The notes: generated by a model from the letters alone, not told the origin. Shown: positions 53,964 to 63,337, counted from the first letter of the stretch. The stretch is 64,000 nucleotides of DNA from Methylopila capsulata (GCF_016907975.1 NZ_JAFBCY010000002.1:744001-808000); one strand, 5' to 3'. Numbers and translations are program-made.

Positions 53964-54950
53964 TCACGCCGCTCCGCTTGCGCGCACCAGGACCTTGCCC
54001 TTGGCCTCGCGGCGGGCGATGCGGCCGATGGCCTCGATCGTCTGGTCAAGCGGCAGGACGGCGTCCACAGGGGCCGAGATCTCGCCGTCGGCCGCCCATT
54101 CGAACAGCTGCGCCAGCTCCGCCCGGTGCGCCGCCGGCTCGCGCTCGACATGCGCCCCCCAGAACACGCCGCGGACGTCGGCGCCCTTCAGCATCGGCAG
54201 GTTGAGCGGCAGCTTCGGGATCTCGCCGGCCGCGAAGCCGATGACGAGCAGCCGCCCCCGCCAGGCGAGCGCCCGGACGGCGGCCTCGGTCGAGGCGCCG
54301 CCGACCGGATCGTAGACCACGTCGACCCCCTTGCCCCCGGTCAGCTCCTTCAGCCGCGTCTTCAGGTCCTCCGCCGCGTAGTCCAGCGTCTCGTCGGCGC
54401 CGCGGGCGCGGGCGAAGGCGAGCTTGTCGGCGGACGAGGCGCAGGCGATCACCCGCGCGCCGAGCCGCTTGCCGACCTCGACCGCCGCGATCCCGACGCC
54501 GCCGCTCGCGCCCAAGACCGCGAGCGTCTCGCCGCGGCGGAGCTGACCGCGGTCGGCGAGCGCGTGCAGCGTGGTGCCGTAGGTGATGATGAGGCCCGCG
54601 GCCCTGGCGAGGTCGAGTTCGTCCGGAACCAGCGTCAGCGCGTCGGCGCGGACCGCGACCTGCTCGCGGCAGGCCCCGTAGCCGAGGTAGCCCGCGACCC
54701 GGTCGCCGACCGCAAGACCCTCCACCCGGTCGCCCACCGCCGCCACGACGCCCGACATCTCGCCGCCGGGCGAGAACGGCAGGGCCGGCTTCGTCTGGTA
54801 GGCGCCCTTGGTGATCAGCGTGTCGAAGAAGTTGAGCGCGGCGTAGGCGACGTCGACCACGACTTCGTCGGGGCCGGGCGCGGGCGCGGGCAGGTCGACG
54901 AGGCTCAAGGCCTCGTAGCCGGCGAGCTCGGTGCAAAGCACGGCCTTCAT
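53964..54950 (-). CDS. NADPH:quinone oxidoreductase family protein (zeta-crystallin type)
   Basis: A 328-residue zinc-independent MDR-superfamily reductase. It has the N-terminal MKAVLCTELAGYEALSLVDLPAPAPGPDEVVV, FDTLITKGAYQTKPALPFSPGGEMSGVV, the nucleotide loop VLGASGGVGIAAVEVGKRLGARVIA and VVYDPVGG. It lacks the catalytic-zinc Cys/His set of alcohol dehydrogenases. It reduces quinones or enones with NADPH. It lies 45 bases downstream of the ECF sigma gene and may be co-transcribed with it. Confidence 0.93.
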   Translation of the reverse strand: MKAVLCTELAGYEALSLVDLPAPAPGPDEVVVDVAYAALNFFDTLITKGAYQTKPALPFSPGGEMSGVVAAVGDRVEGLAVGDRVAGYLGYGACREQVAVRADALTLVPDELDLARAAGLIITYGTTLHALADRGQLRRGETLAVLGASGGVGIAAVEVGKRLGARVIACASSADKLAFARARGADETLDYAAEDLKTRLKELTGGKGVDVVYDPVGGASTEAAVRALAWRGRLLVIGFAAGEIPKLPLNLPMLKGADVRGVFWGAHVEREPAAHRAELAQLFEWAADGEISAPVDAVLPLDQTIEAIGRIARREAKGKVLVRASGAA

Positions 54951-54995
54951 GCGGTTCGCTCCGTTCTGGGATGAGAAATCGGGATGGCCGCCGCG

Positions 54996-55574
54996 CTACT
55001 TGGCGTCGACGAGGCCGTCGCCCTCGAGCCGGCGGCGCAGGCGGCTGAACGCGAGCCGGATGCGCGACTTGACGGTGCCGAGCGGCAGGCCTTCGGATTC
55101 GGCGATCTCGCTGTGGGAGCGGCCCTCGAAGAAGGCCAGGCGCACGAGCGTCAGCTGCTCGGGGGGCAGCGTCTCCATCGCCCGGCGCACGATGCCGTCG
55201 CGCTCGCTCGCCGCCATCGCGACGTCGGCCTGAGGGGCGTCGTCGATCGGGACGATCGCCTCGTCGAGTTCGACCGTCGCGCCATGCGCCCGGCGCAGCA
55301 GGTCGATCCGCCGGTTGCGCGCGATGCGGTAGAGCCAGGTGCCGACAGAGGATTTCGCGGGGTCGAACAGCGCGGCCTTGCGCCACAGCGCCACCATCGC
55401 GTCCTGCGCGACCTCCTCGGCCAGCGCCGGGTCCGCGCCGAGACGCTGGAGATAGGCGGCGAGCCGCGGCGCGTAATGGTCGTAGAGCGCCGCGAACGCC
55501 TCGCGGTCGCGATCCACCGCCACGCGAGCGACAAGATTCGCCATCGCCGCTGAGAGGTCGCCCGCCGAAGTCAC
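54996..55574 (-). CDS. ECF sigma factor, RpoE/ChrR-associated (ECF11-like) type
   Basis: A 192-residue sigma factor. Region 2 has DREAFAALYDHYAPRLAAYLQRLG, LAEEVAQDAMVALWRKAALFDP and VGTWLYRIARNRRIDLLRR. Region 4 has LPPEQLTLVRLAFFEGRSHSEIAE and LGTVKSRIRLAFSRLRRRL. The sequence closely resembles Rhodobacter RpoE, which responds to singlet oxygen and is held by the zinc anti-sigma ChrR. No chrR-like gene follows; the next gene encodes a quinone reductase. GTG 55574 or ATG 55544 are alternative starts. Confidence 0.92.
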   Translation of the reverse strand: MTSAGDLSAAMANLVARVAVDRDREAFAALYDHYAPRLAAYLQRLGADPALAEEVAQDAMVALWRKAALFDPAKSSVGTWLYRIARNRRIDLLRRAHGATVELDEAIVPIDDAPQADVAMAASERDGIVRRAMETLPPEQLTLVRLAFFEGRSHSEIAESEGLPLGTVKSRIRLAFSRLRRRLEGDGLVDAK

Positions 55575-55825
55575 CCGTCCGCCCGCCCGCTTCCTCGCCG
55601 CCGTGTGGCGGCGCGCGCCGCCGAAACCGACGTCAACTCACTAAAGCATGACTTCCCGTAACCGGATAAGCAGCGCGCTTGGTCAAATTTTCTAAACTTT
55701 TGACGTAGCTTCATGGCAGTCACCACGAGCCGACGGCCGTGGGCGCGCGTTTGCGCGCTCCGCCGCCCTCTCCCGGGCCGCCCCGCAGCGCATGTCCCCC
55801 AGCGCAGCGGACCAGACTGAAAGAC

Positions 55826-56365
55826 ATGCCTATGCCTGTTCGCACCCGCCTCTCCCTCGCTCTCGCTCTCGGCGCCTTCGCGCTCGCGCCGGCCGCGCCG
55901 GCCGCGGCGCAGGGCGCTCCGGGCGCGCAGCCGATCGAACTCGGGAAGTACAACGCCTGGGGAGCCTATTCGGCCGCAGTGAAGGCCGGGAAAGTCTGCT
56001 ACGCGCTGGCGCAGCCCGGCTCCCGCAGGCCGGCCGGCCTCAACCGCGACCCGGCCTACTTCTTCGTCTCGAACCGGCCCAAGGACAGCGTGAAGAACGA
56101 GGTCAGCATCGTGGTCGGGTTCTCCACCAAGCCCGAGAGCGCGGTGCAGCTCGGCGTCGGCGGTCAGAACTTCTCGCTCTACACCCGCGCGGACGGCGCC
56201 TTCATGCAGTCGGCCGAGGAGGAGGCGAAGCTCATCCAGGCGATGAAAGGCGGCTCCGACATGACGGTGAAGGCCACCTCGCTCCGCGGCAACGTGACCA
56301 CCGACACCTATTCGCTCGCCGGCATCTCCGCCGCGCTCGACCGCATCGACAAGGAATGCCGCTGA
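55826..56365 (+). CDS. Invasion-associated locus B (IalB) family protein
   Basis: A 179-residue secreted protein. The signal peptide (TRLSLALALGAFALAPAAPAAA) ends around residue 28. The IalB-like core has VCYALAQPGSRRPAGLNRDPAYFFVSNRP, NEVSIVVGF and SLYTRADGAFMQS; two cysteines (one in VCYA, one in the C-terminal KECR) could pair. In Bartonella IalB aids erythrocyte invasion, but homologues are widespread in free-living Hyphomicrobiales. The 55575-55825 gap carries AT-rich promoter DNA shared with the divergent sigma gene. Confidence 0.9.
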   Translation: MPMPVRTRLSLALALGAFALAPAAPAAAQGAPGAQPIELGKYNAWGAYSAAVKAGKVCYALAQPGSRRPAGLNRDPAYFFVSNRPKDSVKNEVSIVVGFSTKPESAVQLGVGGQNFSLYTRADGAFMQSAEEEAKLIQAMKGGSDMTVKATSLRGNVTTDTYSLAGISAALDRIDKECR

Positions 56366-56419
56366 GCGCCTGAGCGGAGCTCTTGCCACGCCCCGGCCGG
56401 AGATGCTTCCTCCGCGGCC

Positions 56420-58894
56420 ATGGCTGACGTCGCCCCGCTCCCGATCGACGAGGTCCTGCCGCGCCTGACCGCGGCGCTGGCCGAACGGTCCTCGGCCGTG
56501 CTCGTGGCCCCGCCCGGCGCCGGCAAGACCACCCGGGTGCCGCTCGCCCTGCTCGCCGCCCCCTGGCGCGGCGACGGGCGGATCATCGTGCTGGAGCCCC
56601 GCCGCCTCGCCGCCCGCGCCGCCGCCGAGCGCATGGCGTCGACGCTCGGCGAGCGCGTCGGCGAGACGGTCGGCCTGCGCGTCCGCCTCGGCTCCAAGAT
56701 CGGGCCCCGCACCCGGATCGAGGTGGTGACCGAGGGCGTGTTCGCCCGGATGATTGTCGACGACCCGGAGCTGAGGGGCGTCGCCGCCGTCCTGTTCGAC
56801 GAGTTCCACGAACGCTCGCTCGACGCCGACCTCGGCCTCGCCCTCGCGCTCGACGCCCAGTCCGGGCTGCGGGAGGACCTGCGGCTGCTGGTGATGTCGG
56901 CGACGCTCGACGGCGCGCGCGTCGCGGCGCTGATGGGTCAACCCGACGTCATCGAAAGCGCGGGCCAGGTTCACCCCGTGTTAACCCGCCATTCACCTCG
57001 CGACGCCCGAACCCGCGTCGAGGACGCCGCGGCCGCGGCCGTGCGGCGCGCGCTCGCCGAGGAGCGCGGCGGGGCGCTGGTGTTCCTCCCCGGCCGCGCC
57101 GAGATCCGCCGGGTGGCCGAACGCCTGGCCCAAGCGGACCTCGGCGCGGACGTCGACGTGGTCGAACTCCACGGCGGCCTCGACCCGCGGGAGCAGGACC
57201 GGGCGGTCGCCCCCGCCGCGCCCGGCCGCCGCAAGGTCGTGCTCGCGACCTCGATCGCCGAGACCTCCCTGACGCTCGAGGGCGTCCGGATCGTGATCGA
57301 CTGCGGTCTCGCCCGGGTGCCCCGGCACGAAGCGGCTCTTGGGATCACGCGGCTCGAGACCACCCGCGTCTCGCGCGCCGCCGCCGACCAGCGCCGCGGC
57401 CGCGCCGGCCGCACCGAGCCCGGCGTCTGCTACCGGCTGTGGGAGGAGGCGGCGACACAGAGCCTGCCCGCCTTCGCCGAGCCCGAAATTTTGGCGAGCG
57501 ATCTCAGCGGCTTGATGCTGGATCTTGCGGCCTGGGGCGTGAGCGATCCGGCCGCGCTCGCCTTCCTCGATCCGCCCCCGAAGGCCGCCGTCGCCGAAGC
57601 GCGTGCGCTGCTGTCCAGCCTCGGCGCGCTCGACGGCGACGGCCGCTTGACCGCCCGCGGCCGGACGCTCCGGGACATCCCGCTGCCGCCCCGGCTTGCG
57701 GCGCTGGTGGTCGACGCGGTCGCGGCCGGCGACGGGCCGACCGGCGCCGGCGTCGCCCTCCTCGCAGTCGAGCGCGGCCTCGCCGGCGACGGCGTCGATC
57801 TCGGCCGGCGGCTGGAGCGGCTGCCCCGCGAGCGCGGTCCGCGGGCGGAGGGCGCGCGGCGCCTCGCCGACGGCTGGCTGAAGGCCGCGGGCGGCCGGCC
57901 GGGCGCCATCGACCCGGCGCGCGCCGGCCTCGTCGTCGCCCGCGCCTTCCCCGATCGCATCGCCAAGGCGCGCGGCGGCGGAAAGCCGGGCGCCTTCCTG
58001 CTGGCGAACGGCCGCGGCGCGGCGCTCGATCCGGCGGATTCGTTGTCGCGGGAAGGGTTTATCGCGGTCGTCGACCTCACCGGCATGGCGCAGGAGGGCC
58101 GCATCCTGCTTGCGGCGGCCTTGAGCGAGGCCGAGCTGATCGAGGCCGCGGGCGCCCGCGTCGAGGAGCGCGTCGAGGTCGCCTTCGACGCCGAGGCCAT
58201 GGCGGTGCGCGGCCGCGTCCGCCGCAAGCTCGGCGCGATCACCCTGGCCGAGCGGCCGACCTCGGTCCGCGCCAGCGCCGAGACCGCGCAGGCGCTGGCG
58301 CAGGGCGTCGCCGCCGCAGGGATCGACCGCCTGCCGTGGAGCCGAGGCCAGGCCGCGCTGCTGGAGCGCGTGCGCTTCGTGCGCCGCGCGGAGCCCGACG
58401 CCGACTGGCCCGACCTCTCCGACGCCGCGCTGGCGACGACCGCCGCGGACTGGCTCGCGCCCTTCCTCGGCCACGCCACCGCGCTGCGCGACATCCGCGA
58501 GGACGATCTCGCCGCAGCGTTGGACGCCCTGCTGCCCTACGCGCTGCGCCGCCGGCTCGACGCCGAGGCGCCCACCCATTTCGACGCGCCGTCCGGCTCG
58601 CGCCTGCCGATCGACTACGCGGCGGAGGAGGGGCCTGCGCTCGACGTGCGCGTGCAGGAGCTGTTCGGGCTGACGCGCCATCCGGCGATCGCGGGCGGCC
58701 GCACGCCGTTGCTGCTTCGCCTGCTGTCGCCGGCGCACCGGCCGATCCAGGTGACGCGCGACCTTCCGGGCTTCTGGACCGGCTCCTGGCGGGACGTCCG
58801 GATCGAGATGCGCGGCCGCTACCCGCGCCACGTCTGGCCGGACGATCCGGCGAGCGCCGCGGCGACGACCAGGGCGAAGCCGCGGGGAACGTGA
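56420..58894 (+). CDS. hrpB: ATP-dependent helicase HrpB
   Basis: An 824-residue DEAH-box helicase of the HrpB family. Walker A is APPGAGKTTRVPLALL, motif II is LFDEFHERS, motif III is LVMSATLDG and motif VI is DQRRGRAGRTEPG. The C-terminal HrpB-specific domain ends near DLPGFWTGSWRDVRIEMRGRYPRHVWPDDP. Length is the family norm. The role in RNA metabolism is ill-defined. It is a single gene, separated from aroB by a repeat-filled gap. Confidence 0.95.
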   Translation: MADVAPLPIDEVLPRLTAALAERSSAVLVAPPGAGKTTRVPLALLAAPWRGDGRIIVLEPRRLAARAAAERMASTLGERVGETVGLRVRLGSKIGPRTRIEVVTEGVFARMIVDDPELRGVAAVLFDEFHERSLDADLGLALALDAQSGLREDLRLLVMSATLDGARVAALMGQPDVIESAGQVHPVLTRHSPRDARTRVEDAAAAAVRRALAEERGGALVFLPGRAEIRRVAERLAQADLGADVDVVELHGGLDPREQDRAVAPAAPGRRKVVLATSIAETSLTLEGVRIVIDCGLARVPRHEAALGITRLETTRVSRAAADQRRGRAGRTEPGVCYRLWEEAATQSLPAFAEPEILASDLSGLMLDLAAWGVSDPAALAFLDPPPKAAVAEARALLSSLGALDGDGRLTARGRTLRDIPLPPRLAALVVDAVAAGDGPTGAGVALLAVERGLAGDGVDLGRRLERLPRERGPRAEGARRLADGWLKAAGGRPGAIDPARAGLVVARAFPDRIAKARGGGKPGAFLLANGRGAALDPADSLSREGFIAVVDLTGMAQEGRILLAAALSEAELIEAAGARVEERVEVAFDAEAMAVRGRVRRKLGAITLAERPTSVRASAETAQALAQGVAAAGIDRLPWSRGQAALLERVRFVRRAEPDADWPDLSDAALATTAADWLAPFLGHATALRDIREDDLAAALDALLPYALRRRLDAEAPTHFDAPSGSRLPIDYAAEEGPALDVRVQELFGLTRHPAIAGGRTPLLLRLLSPAHRPIQVTRDLPGFWTGSWRDVRIEMRGRYPRHVWPDDPASAAATTRAKPRGT

Positions 58895-58919
58895 GACGCC
58901 TCAACGCAGCGGGCTCGGC

Positions 58920-59092
58920 GCGGCGATCCCTCCTCAAGCGAAGCTTTGGGAGGGTGGCCTCGGCGAAGCCGAGGTCGGGTGGGGTCTTGGGCGTAGGGCG
59001 TTGCGGTCGCGTTGACCCTTATCCGGCGGCCGCCCCACCCGGCCGGGCTTCGCCCGTCCATCCTCCCCTTCCGGGGGAGGGATCTCCCGCGC
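58920..59092. repeat. Dispersed repeat (family C) between hrpB and aroB
   Basis: Contains gatccctcctcaagcgaagc, tttgggagggtggcctcgg, ggtcgggtggggtcttgggcg, ccgccccacccggccgggct, ttcgcccgtccatcctcccc and gagggatctcccgcg. The block order matches the 44640-44815 copy, which makes this the most complete second copy. It occupies nearly the whole gap between convergent genes. Confidence 0.78.
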
Positions 59093-59125
59093 CCAATCCT
59101 ACGACCGGCAGGCTCCAGAAGCCCC

Positions 59126-60259
59126 TCAGGCCAGCTCGCTCTCCAGGAAGGCCAGCACCTTCTCGGCGTCCACGTCGCGCGCGACGAAGCTTTTGCCGAC
59201 GCCGCGGGCGAGGATGAAGGTGAGCTTGCCGCCCTCGACCTTCTTGTCCTGCCGCATGTGGCCGAGCAGGGTCGCGGCGTCGCTCACGCCGCCGGGAATG
59301 GCCTTCGGGCTGGTCGGCAGGCCGACCGTCGCGAGATGCGCGCCGACGCGCGCGGCGTCCTCCTCCGGCGCGAGCCCGAGCGCCGCGGAAAACCGGAACG
59401 CCATCGCCATGCCGATCGCGACGCCCTCGCCGTGCACCAGCCGCGCGCCGTCGTAACGGACGTCGGCCTCGAGCGCGTGGCCGAAGGTGTGGCCGAGGTT
59501 GAGCAGCGCGCGGTCGCCGTGCTCGTGCTCGTCGCGGGCGACGACCGCCGCCTTGGCGCGGCAGCTGGCGGCGATCGCGTTGGTGCGCTCGGGGCCGCCG
59601 GCGAACACCTGACGCCAGTTGCGCTCCAGCCGGGCGAAGAACGCGGGGTCGTCGATCAGCCCATACTTCGCGACCTCGGCGTAGCCGGCGCGGAATTCGC
59701 GTTCGGGCAGCGTGTCGAGCGCGTCGGCGTCGGCCAGAACCAGGCTCGGCTGGTGGAAGGCGCCGATCAGGTTCTTGCCGTGCCGCGAGTTCACGCCGGT
59801 CTTGCCGCCGACGGAGCTGTCGACCTGCGCCAGCAGGCTGGTCGGCGCCTGCAGGCAGCGCACGCCGCGGCGGAGCACGGAGGCGGCGAACCCGGCGAGG
59901 TCGCCCACCACGCCGCCGCCGAGCGCCAGCACCAGATCCTTGCGCTCGATCCGGGCGGCCAGCAGCCCATCGACCACGGTCGCGAGCCTGTCGAGGCTCT
60001 TCGAACTCTCGCCGGCCGGCACGACGACCGCCGAAGCGTCCAGCCCCGCAGCCGTGAGCGACTCCATCACGCGCGGCAGATGCGCCGCGGCGACGTTCTC
60101 GTCCGTCACCACGCCGACCTTGCGGGCGCCGAGCGCCTTGGCGCGGGCGCCCGACTGCTCCAGCAGGCCCCGGCCGATCAGGATCTCATAGGACCGGTCG
60201 CCGAGCGACACCGGGACCACTTCGGCCTCGTCGGACAGGGCGCGGGCGGCGTCGGCCAT
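59126..60259 (-). CDS. aroB: 3-dehydroquinate synthase
   Basis: A 377-residue NAD- and metal-dependent enzyme, second step of the shikimate pathway. Motifs are PAGESSKSLDRLATVVDGLL, GGGVVGDLAGFAASVLRRGVRCLQAPTSLLAQVDSSVGGKTGVN and GHTFGHALEAD. Its ATG overlaps the aroK stop by one base (TGATG). The aroK-aroB order is usual in Proteobacteria. Confidence 0.97.
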   Translation of the reverse strand: MADAARALSDEAEVVPVSLGDRSYEILIGRGLLEQSGARAKALGARKVGVVTDENVAAAHLPRVMESLTAAGLDASAVVVPAGESSKSLDRLATVVDGLLAARIERKDLVLALGGGVVGDLAGFAASVLRRGVRCLQAPTSLLAQVDSSVGGKTGVNSRHGKNLIGAFHQPSLVLADADALDTLPEREFRAGYAEVAKYGLIDDPAFFARLERNWRQVFAGGPERTNAIAASCRAKAAVVARDEHEHGDRALLNLGHTFGHALEADVRYDGARLVHGEGVAIGMAMAFRFSAALGLAPEEDAARVGAHLATVGLPTSPKAIPGGVSDAATLLGHMRQDKKVEGGKLTFILARGVGKSFVARDVDAEKVLAFLESELA

Positions 60260-60888
60260 CAGATCTGCTCCTCGTTCGAGCGCACGAAGCCCAGACGCCC
60301 GGACAGCGCCTGCACCACGTCCGCGATCACATGCTCATGCGGCGCGTCGCGCGAGATCACGGTGAGGTCGGCGGAGGCGTAGACGGGGTAGCGCGCCTCG
60401 ACCAGCGCGCGGAGCGTCCCCTCAGGATCGGCGGAGGCCAGCAGCGGGCGATTCGAGCGCTTGCGCACCCGCTTCATCAGCACGTCGACCTCGGCCTTGA
60501 GCCAGATCGAGACGCCGGCCTCGCCGATGCGCGCCCGGGTCTCGGGGTTCAGCCAGGCGCCGCCGCCCGTGGCGATGACCTTCGGCCCCTCCTCCAGCAG
60601 ACGCGCGACCACCCGCGCCTCGCCGGCGCGGAAGTACGGCTCGCCGTGGGCGGCGAAGATCTCGGGAATGGTCATGCCCGCCGCGGCCTCGATCTCCGTG
60701 TCGGCGTCCACGAACGGCAGCTCCAGCGCCTGGGCCAGCCGGCGGCCGACCGAGGATTTGCCGGCGCCCATCATCCCGACCAGCACGATCGAACGGCCGT
60801 CGAGGGCGGACCGGAGAGCGGCCGCATCCGTGCAGACGCGCAGGCGCGCGCCGCATCCCGATGCCGTCTCGTCCGCCGCGATGGCCAT
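60259..60888 (-). CDS. aroK: Shikimate kinase
   Basis: A 209-residue kinase converting shikimate to shikimate 3-phosphate. The Walker A loop is VGMMGAGKSSVGRRLA (about 37-52), followed by the DADTEIE shikimate/metal site, ATGGGAWLNP and the lid SNRPLL. It has an N-terminal extension of about 30 residues, common in Alphaproteobacteria. ATG 60888 gives a better-placed gaag ribosome site than GTG 60894. It is divergent from the small membrane protein and xerD. Confidence 0.96.
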   Translation of the reverse strand: MAIAADETASGCGARLRVCTDAAALRSALDGRSIVLVGMMGAGKSSVGRRLAQALELPFVDADTEIEAAAGMTIPEIFAAHGEPYFRAGEARVVARLLEEGPKVIATGGGAWLNPETRARIGEAGVSIWLKAEVDVLMKRVRKRSNRPLLASADPEGTLRALVEARYPVYASADLTVISRDAPHEHVIADVVQALSGRLGFVRSNEEQI

Positions 60889-61049
60889 GCTCACGTCTTC
60901 GTTTCCCTGCCTGCGGCCGAAGGCCGAAACGATCGCAACCTATTCCTAAAGGTCGCGCGCGCACAACTGAGGCTGTTGCGGTCGCCGGGGCCGCATGCGA
61001 CCGTTTCGCGAGGGGCGTCGACGTCTTTGACCGGACGAGGCGGACAGCC

Positions 61050-61274
61050 ATGCCGAGCTTGATGCGCTTTCTGACCGTGGTGGCCGTGATCGCCGGGCTC
61101 GGCTTCGGCGCGATCTACGCGCTTGCGACTCTCGTCACGCCCCGCACCCGCGAAATGGTCGTCACCATCCCGGCGGCGAAGCTGCGGCCGCCCGCGCCCG
61201 CGACGGCGCAGGACGGCGCCGATCGCTCCGCCGGCGCGCGCGCCGCCGCGACCGACGCCGTCGAGACCCGATGA
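61050..61274 (+). CDS. Small membrane protein upstream of xerD
   Basis: A 74-residue protein with one N-terminal helix (about 5-27, [25 protein letters not shown]) and a polar Ala/Pro-rich tail. A comparable small gene is frequent between aroK and xerD in Hyphomicrobiales. Its TGA overlaps the xerD ATG (ATGA), indicating coupling. Unknown function. Confidence 0.75.
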   Translation: MPSLMRFLTVVAVIAGLGFGAIYALATLVTPRTREMVVTIPAAKLRPPAPATAQDGADRSAGARAAATDAVETR

Positions 61275-62209
61275 CCGTTCCGGACAGCCGCCACGTCGAG
61301 GCGTTCCTGGAAATGGCGAGCGCCGAGCGCGGCGCGGCGCAGAACACGCTCGACGCCTATCGACGCGACCTCGACGACTACATCGGCTTCCTGGCGGCCC
61401 TCGGCCGGGGCGTGACGTCCGCGACCGCAGACGACGTCCGCGCCTATCTCGCCGATCTTTCGGACCGCGGCTTCAAGGCCTCCTCGGCCGCGCGCCGGCT
61501 GTCCGCCGTGCGCCAGCTCCACAAGTTCCTTTATGGCGACGGCCTCCGCGCCGACGATCCGACCGCGGCGCTCGAAGGCCCGCGGCGGGGCCGACCGCTG
61601 CCGAAGATCCTCTCGGTGGACGAGATGGAGCGCCTGATCGTCGCCGCGGGCGACGCCGGCCCCGAGCCGACGCCGCGCGCGCGGCTGGCCGCCGCCCGTC
61701 TCGCCTGCCTGCTCGAACTCGCCTACGCCACGGGCCTGCGCGTCTCCGAACTCGTCGGCCTGCCGCGCTCCGCCGCCCGGCCCGCGGCGCAGGCGATCGC
61801 GGTCAAGGGCAAGGGCGGCCGCGAACGCCTCGTGCCGCTGACGCCGCTCGCGAAGGAGGCGATGACGTCCTATCTCGCGGCGCTTGGGGACATGGGCCGC
61901 GACGCCCGCGGCCCGTGGCTCTTCCCAGCGCCGGGCGAAAGCGGCCACCTCACCCGCCAGGTCTTCGCGCGCGAGCTGAAGGCCGTCGCCGCCAGGGCCG
62001 GACTGTCGCCCGCCAAGGTCAGCCCGCACGTGCTGCGCCACGCCTTCGCGAGCCATCTCGTGCAGAACGGCGCGGACCTGCGCGCCGTGCAGCAGATGCT
62101 CGGCCACGCCGACATCGCGACGACGCAGATCTACACCCACGTTCTCGACGAGCGCGCCCGAGCGATGGTGCGCGACCTGCATCCGTTGGGGGACGCGGAG
62201 ACCGTTTGA
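61271..62209 (+). CDS. xerD: Site-specific tyrosine recombinase XerD
   Basis: A 312-residue chromosomal recombinase resolving chromosome dimers at dif with XerC. The N-terminal SAM-like core-binding domain is at about 1-105. Catalytic residues are R157 (TGLRVSEL), K181, H253 and R256 ([11 protein letters not shown]), H279 (LGHADI) and Y288 (TTQIYTHV). Location beside aroK and accA is the usual chromosomal one, so this is not an integron or phage integrase. Confidence 0.95.
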   Translation: MTVPDSRHVEAFLEMASAERGAAQNTLDAYRRDLDDYIGFLAALGRGVTSATADDVRAYLADLSDRGFKASSAARRLSAVRQLHKFLYGDGLRADDPTAALEGPRRGRPLPKILSVDEMERLIVAAGDAGPEPTPRARLAAARLACLLELAYATGLRVSELVGLPRSAARPAAQAIAVKGKGGRERLVPLTPLAKEAMTSYLAALGDMGRDARGPWLFPAPGESGHLTRQVFARELKAVAARAGLSPAKVSPHVLRHAFASHLVQNGADLRAVQQMLGHADIATTQIYTHVLDERARAMVRDLHPLGDAETV

Positions 62210-62313
62210 CCGCCGCGCCTTGACTTTCGTAGGCCTCGCAAACCAAGTTGCGCCCGCTCCGCAAGGACCAGCGCCCCCTTTTGCCCCGGCGCATGCGGCG
62301 CGGAGCGGAGCCT

Positions 62314-63267
62314 ATGAAAAGCTATCTCGATTTCGAAAAGCCGGTCGCCGAGCTGCAGGCCAAGATCGCTGAACTCCGAACCCTCGGCGAGGGCGGCGAC
62401 GCGGTCGCGATCGACGAGGAGATCTCCCGCCTCGAGGCCAAGTCGGTCGCGGCGCTGAAGGAGCTCTACGCGAATCTGACGCCGTGGCAGAAGACGCTGG
62501 TGGCGCGGCATCCGAACCGGCCGCACTTCGTCGACTTCGTCCAGGGCCTCGTCGAGGACTTCACCCCGCTCGCGGGCGACCGGAAATTCTCCGAGGACGA
62601 AGCGATCGTCGGCGGCGTCGGACGCTTCCGCGGCGAGGCCGTCATGGTCATCGGCCAGGAGAAGGGCGCGGACACCACGTCCCGCCTCAAGCACAACTTC
62701 GGCATGGCGAAGCCCGAGGGCTACCGCAAGGCGGTGCGCCTGATGGAGACGGCGGATCGCTTCGGCCTGCCGGTGATCGCTCTTGTCGACACCGCAGGGG
62801 CCTTCCCCGGCATCGAGGCGGAGGAGCGCGGCCAGGCCGAGGCGATCGCCCGCTCGACGGAAGCCTGCCTCAACCTGACCGTCCCGAACGTCGCGGTCGT
62901 CATCGGCGAGGGCGGCTCCGGCGGAGCGATCGCGATCGCGACCGCCAACGCCGTGCTGATGCTGGAGCATTCGATCTACAGCGTGATCTCGCCCGAGGGC
63001 GCGGCCTCGATCCTGTGGCGCGACGCCGCGAAGGCGCAGGACGCCGCGACCAACATGAAGATCACATCGGCGGACCTGCTCCGCCTGGGCGTGATCGACG
63101 GCGTGGTGGCCGAGCCGCTCGGCGGCGCGCACCGGGCGCCGGACGTGGTGATCAAGGCCGCCGGCGACGCCATCGCCGGCGCGCTCGCGCGCTTCTCCAA
63201 CATGGCTCCCGAGCAGATCCGGGACGAGCGCCGGCGGAAATTCCTGGCGATCGGCCGTTCCCTCTGA
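62314..63267 (+). CDS. accA: Acetyl-CoA carboxylase carboxyltransferase subunit alpha
   Basis: A 317-residue subunit of acetyl-CoA carboxylase, transferring carboxyl from biotin to acetyl-CoA for fatty acid synthesis. It begins MKSYLDFEKPVAELQAKIAEL. It has TSRLKHNFGMAKPEGYRKAVRLM, VDTAGAFPGIEAEERGQAEAIA, IGEGGSGGAIAIATAN and YSVISPEGAASILWRD. ATG 62314 has cggagc upstream. It is 105 bases downstream of xerD. Confidence 0.97.
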   Translation: MKSYLDFEKPVAELQAKIAELRTLGEGGDAVAIDEEISRLEAKSVAALKELYANLTPWQKTLVARHPNRPHFVDFVQGLVEDFTPLAGDRKFSEDEAIVGGVGRFRGEAVMVIGQEKGADTTSRLKHNFGMAKPEGYRKAVRLMETADRFGLPVIALVDTAGAFPGIEAEERGQAEAIARSTEACLNLTVPNVAVVIGEGGSGGAIAIATANAVLMLEHSIYSVISPEGAASILWRDAAKAQDAATNMKITSADLLRLGVIDGVVAEPLGGAHRAPDVVIKAAGDAIAGALARFSNMAPEQIRDERRRKFLAIGRSL

Positions 63268-63295
63268 GCGTCTTTTGGACGTCGTCAACGATTCG

Positions 63296-63337
63296 GTAAG
63301 CTTGCGGTAACCTGCAGGTAAGGGTATCGATCGTTAA
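63296..63337. promoter_or_regulatory. Three GTAA repeats at 11-bp spacing before the L,D-transpeptidase gene
   Basis: GTAA begins at 63296, 63307 and 63318, each within a ggtaa context (cggtaag, cggtaac, aggtaag). A gttaag follows at 63333. The exact helical-turn spacing suggests a tandem binding site for a dimeric or oligomeric regulator. The gap between accA and the lipoprotein gene is 116 bases. Confidence 0.5.

Noticed and set aside
56993-58831. 612-codon minus ORF antisense to hrpB
   Set aside because: Shadow frame; hrpB has all its helicase motifs in the plus frame.
61271-62209. Tyrosine recombinase as evidence for a mobile element
   Set aside because: Its motifs and position beside aroK and accA identify it as the housekeeping XerD; no att-like repeats or cargo genes are seen.
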